This document shows, one piece after another, positions 52,394-62,375 of a stretch of DNA of 64,000 bases. The position numbers and the translations under genes were made by a program. The stretch is from Acidobacteriota bacterium (GTDB lineage: Bacteria; Acidobacteriota; Terriglobia; Bryobacterales; Bryobacteraceae): NCBI GenBank assembly GCA_029776225.1, contig JAKOTR010000022.1:62001-126000 (forward strand), given 5' to 3'. The notes under the pieces were generated by a model. That model made no database searches. It was not told the origin of the DNA and was given only the letters and a program-made list of their open reading frames with translations. Every line of letters begins with the position of its first letter. Position 1 is the stretch's first letter.

Positions 52394-53476
52394 TTAGTCA
52401 GCGAGCGTCAGGTTGGCGCGGGCGGGGAGAGTGAAGTCGTCGAGCTGCCCGCGCTTGAGCTTGGGGAAAGCAGCGGCTGCGATCATGGCGGCGTTGTCGG
52501 TGGACAGCGCCGGCAGGGGAAAGTGCACGGGGAATGGAAACCGTGCCTCCTCAGCGGCCGCACGAAGTCCCGTATTGCACGCCACGCCGCCGGAAACAAT
52601 CAGCGCGCGGGCGCCGATTGACTCGGCGGCGGAAGCGGCCCGCCGTAAAAGTTCCTCGATCACTGTCCGCTGAAAAGAGGCCAGCACGTCGCGCGTGGCT
52701 TGCGGAGTCACCGCGAGCCATTCCTCGACCCGCGGGCGCGGATTCGCGCGCAGCAGTTCGCGGCGCCGCTCGACCTCTTCCGCCATGTCGCGGCTCTGGA
52801 ACCAGCGGAGGACTGCGGTCTTCAACCCGCTGAAGCTGAAATCGAGCGGGTTGCCCTTCATTTTCGCCAGGGTGAACCGCACGGCCCGCGGGTTGCCGTA
52901 GGGCGCCAGTTTGTCGATCACCGGCCCGCCGGGGTAGCCAAATCCGAGCAGCTTGGCCACTTTGTCGAAAGCCTCGCCGGCGGCGTCGTCGCGTGTCTTG
53001 CCGAGGAGCCGGTAGCGGGATTCGCCATTTACCTCGAACAGATGGGTGTGACCTCCGCTGACCACCAGCGCCAGGGCGGGATACTCGATGGGTCTGCCCT
53101 CGCGCAGCGCCTGGGAAATGACGGCGTGGATATGGCCTTCGATGTGGTTGACACCCACCAGCGGCAGCTCGCGCGCAAAGCAGAGCGCCTTGGCGTAGGT
53201 GATGCCGACAAGCAGCGCGCCCACGAGCCCGGGGCCTGCAGTAACGGCAATGGCCGCCAGGTCAGCATAATCCGTGCCGGCCTGTTCGAGCGCGGCGCGC
53301 ACAACCGGAACGATGGCGCGCAGATGCTCCCGCGAGGCGAGCTCGGGCACCACGCCGCCGTACTTCCCGTGAGTCTCAAGCTGGGATGCCACGACCGACG
53401 ATAAGATCCGCGTCCCGTCCTCCACGACGGCCGCGGCAGTCTCGTCGCACGAGGATTCGATTCCTAGAATTCGCAA
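52394..53476 (-). CDS. tsaD: tRNA threonylcarbamoyladenosine transferase TsaD
   Basis: 360 residues. Transfers threonylcarbamoyl from TC-AMP to A37 of ANN-decoding tRNAs, with TsaB/E. ASKHA-fold marks: [46 protein letters not shown] (Fe/metal His pair), [13 protein letters not shown] and the late [14 protein letters not shown]. The start is a TTG, 25 bases from divergent queA. GATAAC, 6 bases upstream, would again fit a leaderless message. Confidence 0.94.
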   Translation of the reverse strand: MRILGIESSCDETAAAVVEDGTRILSSVVASQLETHGKYGGVVPELASREHLRAIVPVVRAALEQAGTDYADLAAIAVTAGPGLVGALLVGITYAKALCFARELPLVGVNHIEGHIHAVISQALREGRPIEYPALALVVSGGHTHLFEVNGESRYRLLGKTRDDAAGEAFDKVAKLLGFGYPGGPVIDKLAPYGNPRAVRFTLAKMKGNPLDFSFSGLKTAVLRWFQSRDMAEEVERRRELLRANPRPRVEEWLAVTPQATRDVLASFQRTVIEELLRRAASAAESIGARALIVSGGVACNTGLRAAAEEARFPFPVHFPLPALSTDNAAMIAAAAFPKLKRGQLDDFTLPARANLTLAD

Positions 53477-53501
53477 ACGGCTGTTATCCTTCAGAAGAGG
53501 A

Positions 53502-54569
53502 ATGGACCTCTCCGATTTCGATTATCCCCTGCCTGAGGAGCGGATCGCACAGCGCCCGCTTGAGGACCGGGCGGCGTCGCGCATGCTTGTGGTGGATCGC
53601 GCGGCGCGGCGCTGGGAAGACCGCACCTTTCGCGAGTTCCCGCAGTTTCTGCGGCCGGGCGATTGCCTGGTGCTGAATGACTCCAAGGTGTTCCCGGCGC
53701 GGCTGTTCGGGCGCCGGGCGGGCGTGCACGCGCTTCCCATCGGAAAGAAGAACCCGGCGCGAAAGGAGTACCTGAAGGGGAGAGTGGAAGTGTTGCTGGT
53801 CCGGCCGGCGCCTGACGATCCGAAAACCTGGCTGGCGCTGGTGCATCCCGGGCGAAAGATGCGGGTAGGCGAGCGCATCGAGTTCGACGAGGGACTGTGG
53901 GCGGAAATCACAGGACGCGGGACGTTCGGCGAGCGTACACTCCGGTTCGACTACCCCGGCGACCTTTTCGAGAAGTTCAACCGCATCGGGCACGTTCCCC
54001 TGCCTCCCTACATTAAGCGCGCTGACGAGGCGGCCGACCGCGAGCGCTATCAAACGGTGTTCGCGTCGAATCCGGGTTCGGTCGCGGCGCCGACGGCGGG
54101 GCTGCACTTCACGCCGGAGATTCTGGAGCAGTGCCGCGCGGCCGGGGCGGAGATCGCCTATGTGACGTTGCATGTCGGGCTCGGCACATTCCAGCCGGTC
54201 CGAACGGAGCGCGTCGAGGAGCACCGACTGCATCCGGAGTTCTTCGCGATCTCCGAAGAGAACGCCGCGAAGCTGAGGGCGGCCCGCCGGGTGGTGGCCG
54301 TGGGCACGACGAGCGTGCGTACGATCGAGAGCGCGGTCCGCGGGGCCGGGCTGGTTGGCTCAAGCGGCGAAACGAGCCTGTACATCTACCCGGGATTCGA
54401 GTTCCAGGTGACCGGGGCCTTGCTCACCAACTTTCACCTGCCGCGGAGCAGCCTGCTGTTGCTGGTCTCGGCCTTCGCGGGCCGGGAACTCATCCTGGAC
54501 GCCTACCGGCATGCGGTCGCCAGCGGCTACCGGTTCTACTCCTACGGCGATTGCATGTTGATCCTGTAG
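53502..54569 (+). CDS. queA: S-adenosylmethionine:tRNA ribosyltransferase-isomerase
   Basis: 355 residues. Converts preQ1 in tRNA to epoxyqueuosine using the ribosyl part of SAM. Typical segments: [83 protein letters not shown] and [16 protein letters not shown]. Complete. Divergent from tsaD and followed after 148 bases by ffh. Confidence 0.95.
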   Translation: MDLSDFDYPLPEERIAQRPLEDRAASRMLVVDRAARRWEDRTFREFPQFLRPGDCLVLNDSKVFPARLFGRRAGVHALPIGKKNPARKEYLKGRVEVLLVRPAPDDPKTWLALVHPGRKMRVGERIEFDEGLWAEITGRGTFGERTLRFDYPGDLFEKFNRIGHVPLPPYIKRADEAADRERYQTVFASNPGSVAAPTAGLHFTPEILEQCRAAGAEIAYVTLHVGLGTFQPVRTERVEEHRLHPEFFAISEENAAKLRAARRVVAVGTTSVRTIESAVRGAGLVGSSGETSLYIYPGFEFQVTGALLTNFHLPRSSLLLLVSAFAGRELILDAYRHAVASGYRFYSYGDCMLIL

Positions 54570-54648
54570 CCTGGTCCGGCACGAATTGGGCGGGAACCCG
54601 GGAATTCCGGACCGGAACCGTCCAGTCCACGTTCAAAACCCGATAGCT

Positions 54649-54654
54649 TATAAT
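54649..54654 (+). promoter_or_regulatory. -10 TATAAT of the ffh-rplS operon
   Basis: Consensus TATAAT giving a leader of about 57 bases before the ffh ATG. The -35 region is poor. Confidence 0.5.
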
Positions 54655-54717
54655 GAGATTACTACCAGACGGCGGAAGTGTGTCGGCCCACCGCACGCCG
54701 GAAGTTTGGTCCGTACC

Positions 54718-56073
54718 ATGTTTGAGAATTTATCCGAGAAGCTACAACGCGTCTTCAAGAACCTGCGCGGCGAAGGAAAGCTGACGGCCGAGAATATGGA
54801 GTCGGCGCTGCGCGAGATCCGAGTCGCGTTGCTTGAGGCCGACGTTCACTTCCGGGTAGTCAAGCAGCTCATCGAGAACATCAAACAGAAGGCGATGGGC
54901 GAAGAGGTGCTCACCGCCCTCTCGCCGAGCCAGCAGGTGGTGAAGATCGTTCACGAGGAGCTGATTAAGATCCTCGGCAGCCACCAGTCGAAGCTGCGGT
55001 TCGCCAACGAGCCGCCGACGGTGATATTCATCGTGGGACTGCAAGGCTCGGGCAAGACCACTACGACCGGCAAGCTGGCGCGCTGGCTTTCCAAGAATGG
55101 CCACAGTCCCCTGATGGTTTCGGTGGACGTCTACCGGCCCGCGGCGCGCGAGCAGTTGAGCGTGATCGGCCGCGAACTGAAGCTGCCGGTATATGAGGGG
55201 ACGCCCGGGGAGACCACGCCGGCCGATCTGGCGAGGGGAGCGCGCAAGGAAGCCACGAACACCGGGCGGGACGTGGTGCTGATCGACACCGCGGGGCGGC
55301 TCCACATCGACGAAGATCTCATGAAGGAGCTGCAGGAGTTGAAAGGTCTGCTCTCCCCGACCGAGATCCTGTTCGTCGCGGACGCGATGACCGGTCAGGA
55401 TGCGGTGAAATCGGCCGACGAGTTCCACAAACGGCTCGGTATCACCGGCGTGATCCTGACCAAGATGGACGGCGATGCCCGCGGCGGCGCCGCGCTGTCG
55501 ATCCGCACGGTGACGAACCAGCCGCTGAAGTTCGTCGGCGTGGGCGAAAAGTTTGACGCCATCGAGCCGTTCCACCCCGACCGTGTGGCTTCCCGCATTC
55601 TCGGCATGGGCGACGTGCTCTCGATCATCGAGAAGGTCGAGGAGCAGATCGACCAGAAGAAAGCCGAAGAGATGCAGCGGAAGCTCCTCGAGAACGAGTT
55701 CACGCTCGAGGACTTCCGCGACCAGATCCGGCAGTTGCGCAAACTGGGGCCGCTGGAATCGATTTTGTCGATGATGCCGCAGGTCGGCATCCTGAAGGAC
55801 CTGAAGAACGTCAAGGTGGATGAAAAGGAAATTACGCGCGTGGTGGCGATCATCGATTCGATGACGCCCCAGGAGCGCGCCAACCACATGATCATCAACG
55901 GGTCCAGGCGGCGGCGGATCGCCCGCGGCAGCGGGACCACCGTTCAGGAAGTGAATCAACTGCTGAAGCAGTATGCGCAGATGCGCAAGATGATGAAAAG
56001 TTTTTCCGGCGGGTTCCTGGGCAAGAGGCTGGGCAAGATGAAGCTGCCCGATATCCTGGGGCAGCGCCTATAA
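54718..56073 (+). CDS. ffh: Signal recognition particle protein Ffh
   Basis: 451 residues. GTPase that with SRP RNA carries nascent membrane proteins to FtsY. N domain (FENLSEKLQRVFKNLRGEGKL), G domain with GLQGSGKTTTTGKLA, DTAGRLHIDEDLM and TKMDGDARGGAALS, and the Met-rich M domain (from about 300, with GSRRRRIARGSGTTVQEVNQLL). The ATG at 54718 gives the standard N-terminus. Heads a conserved secretion/translation operon. Confidence 0.96.
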   Translation: MFENLSEKLQRVFKNLRGEGKLTAENMESALREIRVALLEADVHFRVVKQLIENIKQKAMGEEVLTALSPSQQVVKIVHEELIKILGSHQSKLRFANEPPTVIFIVGLQGSGKTTTTGKLARWLSKNGHSPLMVSVDVYRPAAREQLSVIGRELKLPVYEGTPGETTPADLARGARKEATNTGRDVVLIDTAGRLHIDEDLMKELQELKGLLSPTEILFVADAMTGQDAVKSADEFHKRLGITGVILTKMDGDARGGAALSIRTVTNQPLKFVGVGEKFDAIEPFHPDRVASRILGMGDVLSIIEKVEEQIDQKKAEEMQRKLLENEFTLEDFRDQIRQLRKLGPLESILSMMPQVGILKDLKNVKVDEKEITRVVAIIDSMTPQERANHMIINGSRRRRIARGSGTTVQEVNQLLKQYAQMRKMMKSFSGGFLGKRLGKMKLPDILGQRL

Positions 56074-56112
56074 GAGACAGCGATCAGAGAGAGAATACGA
56101 GATAAATAACCT

Positions 56113-56370
56113 ATGTTGATGATTCGCTTAGCGCGATTCGGCGCGAAGAAAAAGCCTTCCTATCGCGTAGTAGTCATTGAAAAGGAGAGGGCGCGGGACA
56201 GCCGCGCGCTGGAAGTCGTGGGCTATTATAACCCGGTGAGCAAGCCGGCAACCGTGAAGCTGAATCATGAACGGATCGCCCACTGGCTGAAGCAGGGGGC
56301 GCGTCCTTCAGACACCGTTTCGCGGTTAATCGAGAAGTACCCGGCCCCGGCAGCGGAGCCGGTTAGCTGA
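56113..56370 (+). CDS. rpsP: 30S ribosomal protein S16
   Basis: 85 residues. IRLARFGAKKKPSYRVVV, SRALEVVGYYNPVSKP and HWLKQGARPSDTVSRLI identify S16. An ATG two codons in (56119) is a possible start. 39 bases after ffh. Confidence 0.96.
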   Translation: MLMIRLARFGAKKKPSYRVVVIEKERARDSRALEVVGYYNPVSKPATVKLNHERIAHWLKQGARPSDTVSRLIEKYPAPAAEPVS

Positions 56371-56464
56371 AACACTGACAGACCGGGAAGCGCTTTAGGT
56401 TGTCCGGGAGAGAACGTCTCCTGTGTGCGGGATGGTATTATCGAGTCAACAGGGAGGCGCTGGG

Positions 56465-56704
56465 ATGGCAGGGATGAAAGAACTCGTGGAGGACATTGCG
56501 AAAGCTCTGGTAGACATCCCCGATCAGGTTGCCGTCCGGGAGGTACAGGGCGAACAGGTCACCGTGTTGGAACTCCGTGTGGCTCCCAGTGACTTGGGAA
56601 AAGTGATTGGCAAGCAAGGGAGAACCGCACGTTCGATCCGGACTATTCTAGGAGCCGCTGGTATGAAGTTGAACCGGCGGTTTACACTGGAAATTCTGGA
56701 GTAA
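56465..56704 (+). CDS. khpA: KH-domain RNA-binding protein KhpA
   Basis: 79 residues, one KH domain with the conserved [21 protein letters not shown]. KhpA, usually with KhpB/Jag, binds many RNAs and influences cell division and elongation in Gram-positives. The ATG at 56465 has GGGAGG upstream. Standard place between rpsP and rimM. Confidence 0.92.
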   Translation: MAGMKELVEDIAKALVDIPDQVAVREVQGEQVTVLELRVAPSDLGKVIGKQGRTARSIRTILGAAGMKLNRRFTLEILE

Positions 56705-56745
56705 ATCGACTGCCAATTGGGGAATCGCAGCAGAGCGGCAAGTGG

Positions 56746-57297
56746 GTGGCTCTCGCCGTGCTCGGCCGCGTTTGGGGCCGGCGGGGAGAGCTGATCGCGA
56801 CGTCGCTGAGCGGCGGGGCAGAACGGTTTGCGGAGCTGGAAGAAGTTTATTTGTTTGGCGCGCCGGGCGCTCCCGGAGAGCGGCATCCCGTCGGTCTCGA
56901 ATCCGTGTGGGAGCACCGCGGTGCGCTGGTTTTTAAGTTTCGAGGCGTGGATTCGATATCGGAGGCCGAGCCGCTCGAAGGCGCCGAGGTCAGGATCCCC
57001 GCGGAGGCGCGCCGCAAGCTCCCCGAAGGAGAGTATTTCCAGTCCGATCTGATCGGCTGCGAAGTGGTTGAGCAGGCGAGCGGGGAGCGATTGGGCGTAG
57101 TGGCCGGCTGGCAGGAATACGGCGGTCCGCCGCTGCTGGAAGTACACGGCGAGGGCGAGCCGCTGCTGATTCCCTTCGCGCGTTCGATTTGCGTTGAGAT
57201 CGACGTGGCCGGGCGGCGCATCGCGGTGGATTTGCCGGAAGGGTTGAAGGAGTTGAACGCTCCGGCCAGGCCGAAGAACCGGAGAGGAAGGGAATGA
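56746..57297 (+). CDS. rimM: 16S rRNA processing protein RimM
   Basis: 183 residues from GTG. RimM N-domain ([38 protein letters not shown]) and PRC-barrel ([40 protein letters not shown]). Binds S19 and assists 30S head maturation. The frame is open for 12 more codons upstream without ATG or GTG. Overlaps trmD by ATGA. Confidence 0.92.
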   Translation: MALAVLGRVWGRRGELIATSLSGGAERFAELEEVYLFGAPGAPGERHPVGLESVWEHRGALVFKFRGVDSISEAEPLEGAEVRIPAEARRKLPEGEYFQSDLIGCEVVEQASGERLGVVAGWQEYGGPPLLEVHGEGEPLLIPFARSICVEIDVAGRRIAVDLPEGLKELNAPARPKNRRGRE

Positions 57298-58037
57298 CGT
57301 TTGAAGTGCTGACGATTTTCCCCGACTTCTTCCGGGGCCCTTTCGAGCACGGTATCGTGGCCCGGGCACGCGCGGCAGGCCTTTTGGATATTCGCGTCCA
57401 CGACTTACGAAACTGGACGCACGACCGGCACCGCACGGTAGACGACCGGCCATTCGGCGGCGGCGAAGGCATGTTGATGAAGCCGGAGCCGGTGTTTGAA
57501 GCCGTCGAATCCATCTGGCCGGAGCGCGGTCCGAACCGGCGGGTGGTCCTGCTCTCGGCGCAGGGCCGGCTTTTCGATCAAACCACAGCGCGGCGGTACG
57601 CCTCGCTGGACGGCCTGCTGCTGATCTGCGGCCGGTACGAAGGAGTGGACGAACGGGTGGCCGAGCACCTGGCCGATGAGGAAATCTCGATCGGCGATTA
57701 CGTGCTGAGCGGAGGCGAGCTGGCCGCGGCGGTGCTGATCGACGTCGTCGCGAGGCTGCTGCCGGGCGTGCTCGGCAATGAGGCATCGGCGGTCAACGAA
57801 TCCTTCAGCGGGAAAGAAACGCTGGGGATTCTGGACTGCCCGCAGTATACACGGCCCGCGGAGTTTCGCGGCTGGAAAGTGCCCGAAGTGCTATTGAGCG
57901 GGCATCACGAGGAGATCCGCCGGTGGCGGCGGGAGGCAGCGCTGGAAAAGACCCGGCGCAACCGTCCGGACTTGCTGGCAAAGATTCTCCCCGAGCAGGA
58001 ATTTGTCGGACAGGAAGCAGGGAAGCACAATGAATAA
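57294..58037 (+). CDS. trmD: tRNA (guanine-37-N1)-methyltransferase TrmD
   Basis: 247 residues. SPOUT-class methyltransferase making m1G37 to prevent frameshifting. Trefoil-knot motifs: [58 protein letters not shown] and the C-terminal [15 protein letters not shown]. Overlaps rimM by 4 bases and rplS by 8. Confidence 0.95.
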   Translation: MTFEVLTIFPDFFRGPFEHGIVARARAAGLLDIRVHDLRNWTHDRHRTVDDRPFGGGEGMLMKPEPVFEAVESIWPERGPNRRVVLLSAQGRLFDQTTARRYASLDGLLLICGRYEGVDERVAEHLADEEISIGDYVLSGGELAAAVLIDVVARLLPGVLGNEASAVNESFSGKETLGILDCPQYTRPAEFRGWKVPEVLLSGHHEEIRRWRREAALEKTRRNRPDLLAKILPEQEFVGQEAGKHNE

Positions 58038-58374
58038 CACGCTTTTGACGAAATACATCAACAGCAAGAAGCGCCAAGACGTGCCGGAATTTCGCCCGGG
58101 CGACACCGTGCGGGTCCATGTGAAGATCAAGGAGGGCGACAAGGAGCGCCTGCAGGCGTTCGAAGGCACGGTAATTGCCCGAAAGAACTCGGGGATGGGT
58201 GAAACCATCACGGTGCGGAAGATCAGTTTCGGTCACGGCGTGGAACGCATCTTCCCGCTGAATGCGCCGGTAATAGACCGCATCGAAGTGGTGCGGACCG
58301 GAAAAGTCCGGCGGTCGAAGCTGTACTATCTTCGCGGGCTGAGAGGCAAGGCGGCGAGGCTCAAAGAGCGGTAG
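58030..58374 (+). CDS. rplS: 50S ribosomal protein L19
   Basis: 114 residues. [45 protein letters not shown] and [17 protein letters not shown] are standard L19. The ATG at 58030 lies inside the trmD 3' end (8-base overlap). Confidence 0.96.
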   Translation: MNNTLLTKYINSKKRQDVPEFRPGDTVRVHVKIKEGDKERLQAFEGTVIARKNSGMGETITVRKISFGHGVERIFPLNAPVIDRIEVVRTGKVRRSKLYYLRGLRGKAARLKER

Positions 58375-58378
58375 AAAC

Positions 58379-59101
58379 TTGCCGGCAAGGCGGAGGCGGA
58401 AATTCCGGTGCCTGGGGAGCCTGGAACGCGAGGCTCGAAAGGCTGGCTTTGCGCTTGTGGCCGGCGCCGATGAAGCGGGCCGCGGATCGTTGTTCGGGCC
58501 GGTGTTTGCCGCCGCCGTGATTCTCTCCCCGGACCGCCCGATTTACGGCCTGCGGGACAGCAAGACGCTTCCTCCCGAACGGCGCGAGGAGCTTGCGGCC
58601 GAGATACGGGAAAAGTCGCTGGCCTGGGCGGTGGCCGCCGTCGATGCATTCGTCATCGACCGCATCAACATCTACAACGCCTCCTGCCTGGCGATGAAGC
58701 GCGCCCTGGAACAGCTCGATCCCCCACCGGATTTCGTGCTCCTGGACGGCGTGCGGCTGGAGATCGAGCTTCCGTATAGCCGCGTGATCCATGGCGACGC
58801 GCGCTCGCAGACGATCGCGGCGGCATCCATCCTCGCCAAAACGGAGAGGGACGAATGCATGCGGGAGTGGGACCGGGTGTTCCCGGAGTACGGGCTCGCC
58901 CGGCACAAGGGATACGCAACCCCGGAGCACCTCCGGGCGCTCATCGACTACGGGCCGACGATGTATCACCGCTTCAGCTACGAGCCGGTGCGCGAGGCGT
59001 GCCCGCGTTCGTTCTGGACAGTTTGGGCGCTGCGGGAAGAGCTGCATTTCCCGTGGCATCCGGGGATCGCGCAGCAATGGGAGGCGGCCGCAACCCGATG
59101 A
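58379..59101 (+). CDS. rnhB: Ribonuclease HII
   Basis: 240 residues from TTG. Cleaves RNA in RNA-DNA hybrids and misinserted ribonucleotides. GADEAGRGSLFGPV (Asp31, Glu32) and LLDGVRLEI with VIHGDARSQTIAAASILAKTERD give the DEDD catalytic set. About ten basic residues at the N-terminus may not be real; a downstream start cannot be excluded. Four bases after rplS, ATGA overlap with the next gene. Confidence 0.93.
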   Translation: MPARRRRKFRCLGSLEREARKAGFALVAGADEAGRGSLFGPVFAAAVILSPDRPIYGLRDSKTLPPERREELAAEIREKSLAWAVAAVDAFVIDRINIYNASCLAMKRALEQLDPPPDFVLLDGVRLEIELPYSRVIHGDARSQTIAAASILAKTERDECMREWDRVFPEYGLARHKGYATPEHLRALIDYGPTMYHRFSYEPVREACPRSFWTVWALREELHFPWHPGIAQQWEAAATR

Positions 59102-59427
59102 CGCCCGAGCGGGATCCGGCGCGAATCGAAGAGGCGGCGGAGGCGGACGACGGCGCGGCTCTGCGCTGGTACCACAAGCTCGGCGCGCTGATTTACGTTT
59201 TCTTTTGTTTCGAAATTGGTGTGTTCCTGCTCCTGTTTCCCTGGCTCGACCTCTGGCAGCGCAATTTCCTGAGCAGTCTGACCCCGGAATGGCTTGACAT
59301 CTGGAACAGCGCGTACCTGCGCGGGGCCGTCAGCGGGCTGGGTGTGATCAACATCGGCATCTCGTTTGCCGAGTTGTTCCGGCTGCGCCGCTTTGCCCGA
59401 GTGCGGCCGTCCGACTCGGTACAATAG
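59098..59427 (+). CDS. Small two-helix membrane protein, unknown function
   Basis: 109 residues. A charged N-terminus, one hydrophobic helix (about 28-50, LIYVFFCFEIGVFLLLFPWL), a loop with NFLSSLTPEWLDIWNS, and a second helix (about 78-98, AVSGLGVINIGISFAELF). No motif known to me. It overlaps rnhB by ATGA and is followed by signal peptidase I, so it may belong to membrane-protein biogenesis. Conservation in related genomes would be the test. Confidence 0.75.
   Translation: MTPERDPARIEEAAEADDGAALRWYHKLGALIYVFFCFEIGVFLLLFPWLDLWQRNFLSSLTPEWLDIWNSAYLRGAVSGLGVINIGISFAELFRLRRFARVRPSDSVQ
59420..59425 (+). promoter_or_regulatory. -10 TACAAT before the first signal peptidase
   Basis: TACAAT overlaps the end of the small membrane gene. 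The leader has GAGGAGAG just before the TTG at 59456. Confidence 0.4.
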
Positions 59428-59455
59428 TTGGAGACGCACGATTTAGAGGAGAGCT

Positions 59456-60244
59456 TTGGACCGAACGAGACCTGCCGCAGTGGAAGAAAGACCGGAACGG
59501 CCGAAAAGCACCAGGACCGAGACGCATCGCGGAACGATCGCGGAGTGGACGGTCACCGTCATTTTGCTGCTGTTCGGGACCACAACCCTGGTGCAGGCGT
59601 TCGTCATCCCGACCGGCTCCATGGAGGACACGCTGCTCATCGGCGACCACCTGCTGGTGGATAAGCTGACCTACGCTCCCGAAGACGCCATCAGCAAGCA
59701 CCTGCTGCCCTACAGCGAGGTGAAACGGGGCGACATCATCGTGTTCCGCTATCCGGTGGACATCAACCAGACGTTCGTGAAACGCGTGATCGGCGTTCCG
59801 GGCGACCGGATCAAGATCGTCCACAAACAGGTCTACCTGAATGGCAAGAAGCTCCAGGAACCGTACGTCCACTTCAAGACGGAGTGGCTCGACCCGTACC
59901 GCGACGACTTCCCCGGGCCGGCAAATTCGCAGGTGCTCGAGCCCGGCCTGAAGATGCTGGAAGAGCACGTGGTGAACGGCGAGGTGGTCGTGCCGCCGGG
60001 CAACTACTTCGCCCTGGGCGACAACCGCGATTCCTCTCTCGACAGCCGCTACTGGGGTTTCGTGCCGCGCGAGAATATCATCGGCAAGCCGCTCATCATT
60101 TACTGGTCCTACGACGCCACGACCGAGGCGCTCTCGGGACCGACTCTGAGCATTGACCACATGAAGGATCTTATGAGCAACTTTTTCAGCAAGACCCGCT
60201 GGCGCCGGACCTTCATGCTGGTGCGGGGATATTCTGACTATTGA
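59456..60244 (+). CDS. lepB: Signal peptidase I, copy 1
   Basis: 262 residues from TTG. One N-terminal membrane helix (WTVTVILLLFGTTTLVQAFVI), then the periplasmic protease. Ser55 in IPTGSMEDTL and Lys109 in FVKRVIGVPGDRIKI form the catalytic dyad; ALGDNRDSSLDSRYWGFVP is box E. Removes signal peptides of exported proteins, of which this window has many. Followed 72 bases later by a close paralogue. Confidence 0.93.
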   Translation: MDRTRPAAVEERPERPKSTRTETHRGTIAEWTVTVILLLFGTTTLVQAFVIPTGSMEDTLLIGDHLLVDKLTYAPEDAISKHLLPYSEVKRGDIIVFRYPVDINQTFVKRVIGVPGDRIKIVHKQVYLNGKKLQEPYVHFKTEWLDPYRDDFPGPANSQVLEPGLKMLEEHVVNGEVVVPPGNYFALGDNRDSSLDSRYWGFVPRENIIGKPLIIYWSYDATTEALSGPTLSIDHMKDLMSNFFSKTRWRRTFMLVRGYSDY

Positions 60245-60284
60245 GAAGCCCGGTGACGGGCGGCAATTTGAGCCTCCGATGATT

Positions 60285-60290
60285 TACAAT
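60285..60290 (+). promoter_or_regulatory. -10 TACAAT before the second signal peptidase
   Basis: TACAAT 26 bases before the GTG at 60317, so the two lepB copies have separate promoters of the same -10 type. Confidence 0.4.
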
Positions 60291-60316
60291 CCATTGGCCG
60301 GAGCGCTTTTGTAAAC

Positions 60317-61111
60317 GTGGCGGAAGAAACCAGCACGACGCAAGCGCCGGAGGCAGTCGAGCCCCATGCCGCGGCGGCGGCCAGGCCGCGCCGCTCCGCG
60401 CTCGCCGAGTGGGCGATCACGATCATTCTGCTGCTGTTTGCGACCACGACGCTGGTTCAGTCGTACGTAATCCCCACGGTTTCGATGGAGGATACCCTGC
60501 TCCGCGGCGACCATCTGCTGGTCGATAAGCTTTCCTACGCGCCCGGCGGAGTGCTCAGCAATTATCTTCTTCCGTATCAGGAAGTTGAACGAGGCGACAT
60601 CATCGTATTCCGCTGGCCCATCGATGTGCGGCAGAACTATGTGAAGCGCGTGGTCGGCGTGCCGGGCGACCGGCTGAAGATCGTCAACAAGCAGTTGTAC
60701 CTGAACGGAACGCCGCTGGTTGAACCCTACGCGAGCCACAAGACCCCCTATTTCGATTCCTACCGCGACAACTTCCCGGGAGAGCCTAACGTGCGGCTGG
60801 AGGAGCCGGCGCTGGAGATGCTTGAGGAGAACGTCGTTAACGGCGAGCTCGTCGTGCCTCCCGGCCACTACTTCGTGCTGGGGGACAACCGCGACAATTC
60901 ACTCGACAGCCGCTATTGGGGCTTTGTGCCCCGGCAGAATATCATCGGCAAGCCGTTGATGATCTACTGGTCTTATGACGCTCCCACGGAGCGGCTGGCG
61001 GACCCGAACATCCTGAACCTGGAGCACCTGATCGACCTGGCCAAAAACTTCTTCACGAAGACCCGCTGGGAGCGGACGTTCAAGATCATTCGGGCCCACC
61101 CCATAGAGTGA
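60317..61111 (+). CDS. lepB: Signal peptidase I, copy 2
   Basis: 264 residues from GTG, co-linear with copy 1 and plainly a tandem duplicate (shared RGDIIVFR, KRVxGVPGDR, LGDNRDxSLDSRYWGFVP). Catalytic Ser56 (IPTVSMEDTL) and Lys110 are intact. Differences cluster in the N-terminal tail and the substrate-facing PxxSM neighbourhood (TGS against TVS), which could alter signal-peptide preference. Confidence 0.93.
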   Translation: MAEETSTTQAPEAVEPHAAAAARPRRSALAEWAITIILLLFATTTLVQSYVIPTVSMEDTLLRGDHLLVDKLSYAPGGVLSNYLLPYQEVERGDIIVFRWPIDVRQNYVKRVVGVPGDRLKIVNKQLYLNGTPLVEPYASHKTPYFDSYRDNFPGEPNVRLEEPALEMLEENVVNGELVVPPGHYFVLGDNRDNSLDSRYWGFVPRQNIIGKPLMIYWSYDAPTERLADPNILNLEHLIDLAKNFFTKTRWERTFKIIRAHPIE

Positions 61112-61148
61112 CCGCTGCCGCCGGGTTACGCTCCTGCCCTGACGGCGC

Positions 61149-62369
61149 CTAGCGCACCCGCTTGAACACCTTGACCAGGATCTTCACTGCCGTATCGATT
61201 TCCTTCGCCGTGATGATGTACGGCGGAAGGAAACGCAGCACGTTCTCGTGCGTGCAGTTGATCAGCAGCCCTTCCTGCATGGCATCGACCACGATCTGCC
61301 TGCCGGGGATATCCAGCTCCACACCGATCATGAAGCCGAAGCCGCGCACCTCGCGGATGAACCCGAAACTGCGCGATAGCTCGGAAAGCTGCGCGCGGAA
61401 TTGGCCGCCGAGCGCATAGATCGAGGGCAGCAGCCCCTCGAGGATGTCGAGAAATTCGAGCGCGACGCGGCAAGCCAGGGCACCGCCCCCAAAAGTGGTT
61501 CCGTGCATGCCGGGACCGATAGTCGCCGCGGCCTTCTCGTTCATCATCACCACGCCGAGAGGCAGGCCGCAGGCGAGCGGCTTGGCGGCGACAGCGATAT
61601 CGGGCAGAATGGCCGGTTCAGCCAACTGATAAGCGAAGTACGTGCCCGGGCGCCCAACTCCGCATTGGATTTCGTCGAAGACCAGCAGTGCGTTGTGGCG
61701 TCTGGCCAACTGCGCGACGTGGGCGACGAACTCGGTCGAGAGCGGGCAAACGCCGCCTTCGCCCTGAATCAACTCCATGATGACGCCCGCCGTGTTCGGC
61801 CCAATGGCCGCTTCGGCGGCCGCCAGATCGTTCGGCGGGATGAACTTCACGCCGGGAAGCAGCGGCTCGAAATCCGTGCGGTACTTAGCCTGGCCGGTGA
61901 CCGAGAGGGCTCCCGTGGTGCGGCCGTGAAACGAGTTCTCGAGGGAGATGATTTCGTACTTCTCCGGACTGATCCTTCTGCCGTGGGACCGGATCATCTT
62001 GATGGCGGCCTCCGTGGCCTCGGTTCCGGAGTTGCAGAAGAAGCTGCGCTTCAGGCCGCTGATTTCGGCCAGTTTCTGCGCGAGCCGTCCCTGGTATTCG
62101 TGGTAGTAAAGGTTTGAGGAATGAATCAGCCGTGCAGCCTGCTCGCGGATGACACGCATGATACGGGGATGAGCATGGCCGAGAGCGTTCACACCGATTC
62201 CGGCTATGAGATCTAGATATCGTTTGCCTTCCAGATCAAAGACATAGCAGCCCTTTCCTCGATGCAGTACGAGCGGATACCGGCTGTAGTTCTGCAGCAG
62301 ATGCTGGTGTTCCAGATCAATGATTTCCTGCGCGGCAACCGACGCGCCGGACTCTGACGTCGTAAGCAT
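61149..62369 (-). CDS. argD: Acetylornithine aminotransferase-like class III transaminase
   Basis: 406 residues. PLP class III aminotransferase: GKGCYVFDLEGKRYLDLIAGIGVNALGHAHP, FFCNSGTEATEAAIKMIR, SFHGRTTGALSVTGQ, ELIQGEGGV, VFDEIQCGVGRPG and the Schiff-base Lys in AVAAKPLACGLPLG. Best match in type is ArgD (arginine synthesis), but ornithine or succinylornithine aminotransferase are close alternatives. No other arg genes are adjacent. The ATG at 62369 has TATGAT 6 bases upstream. Confidence 0.82.
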   Translation of the reverse strand: MLTTSESGASVAAQEIIDLEHQHLLQNYSRYPLVLHRGKGCYVFDLEGKRYLDLIAGIGVNALGHAHPRIMRVIREQAARLIHSSNLYYHEYQGRLAQKLAEISGLKRSFFCNSGTEATEAAIKMIRSHGRRISPEKYEIISLENSFHGRTTGALSVTGQAKYRTDFEPLLPGVKFIPPNDLAAAEAAIGPNTAGVIMELIQGEGGVCPLSTEFVAHVAQLARRHNALLVFDEIQCGVGRPGTYFAYQLAEPAILPDIAVAAKPLACGLPLGVVMMNEKAAATIGPGMHGTTFGGGALACRVALEFLDILEGLLPSIYALGGQFRAQLSELSRSFGFIREVRGFGFMIGVELDIPGRQIVVDAMQEGLLINCTHENVLRFLPPYIITAKEIDTAVKILVKVFKRVR

Positions 62370-62375
62370 CTATTC

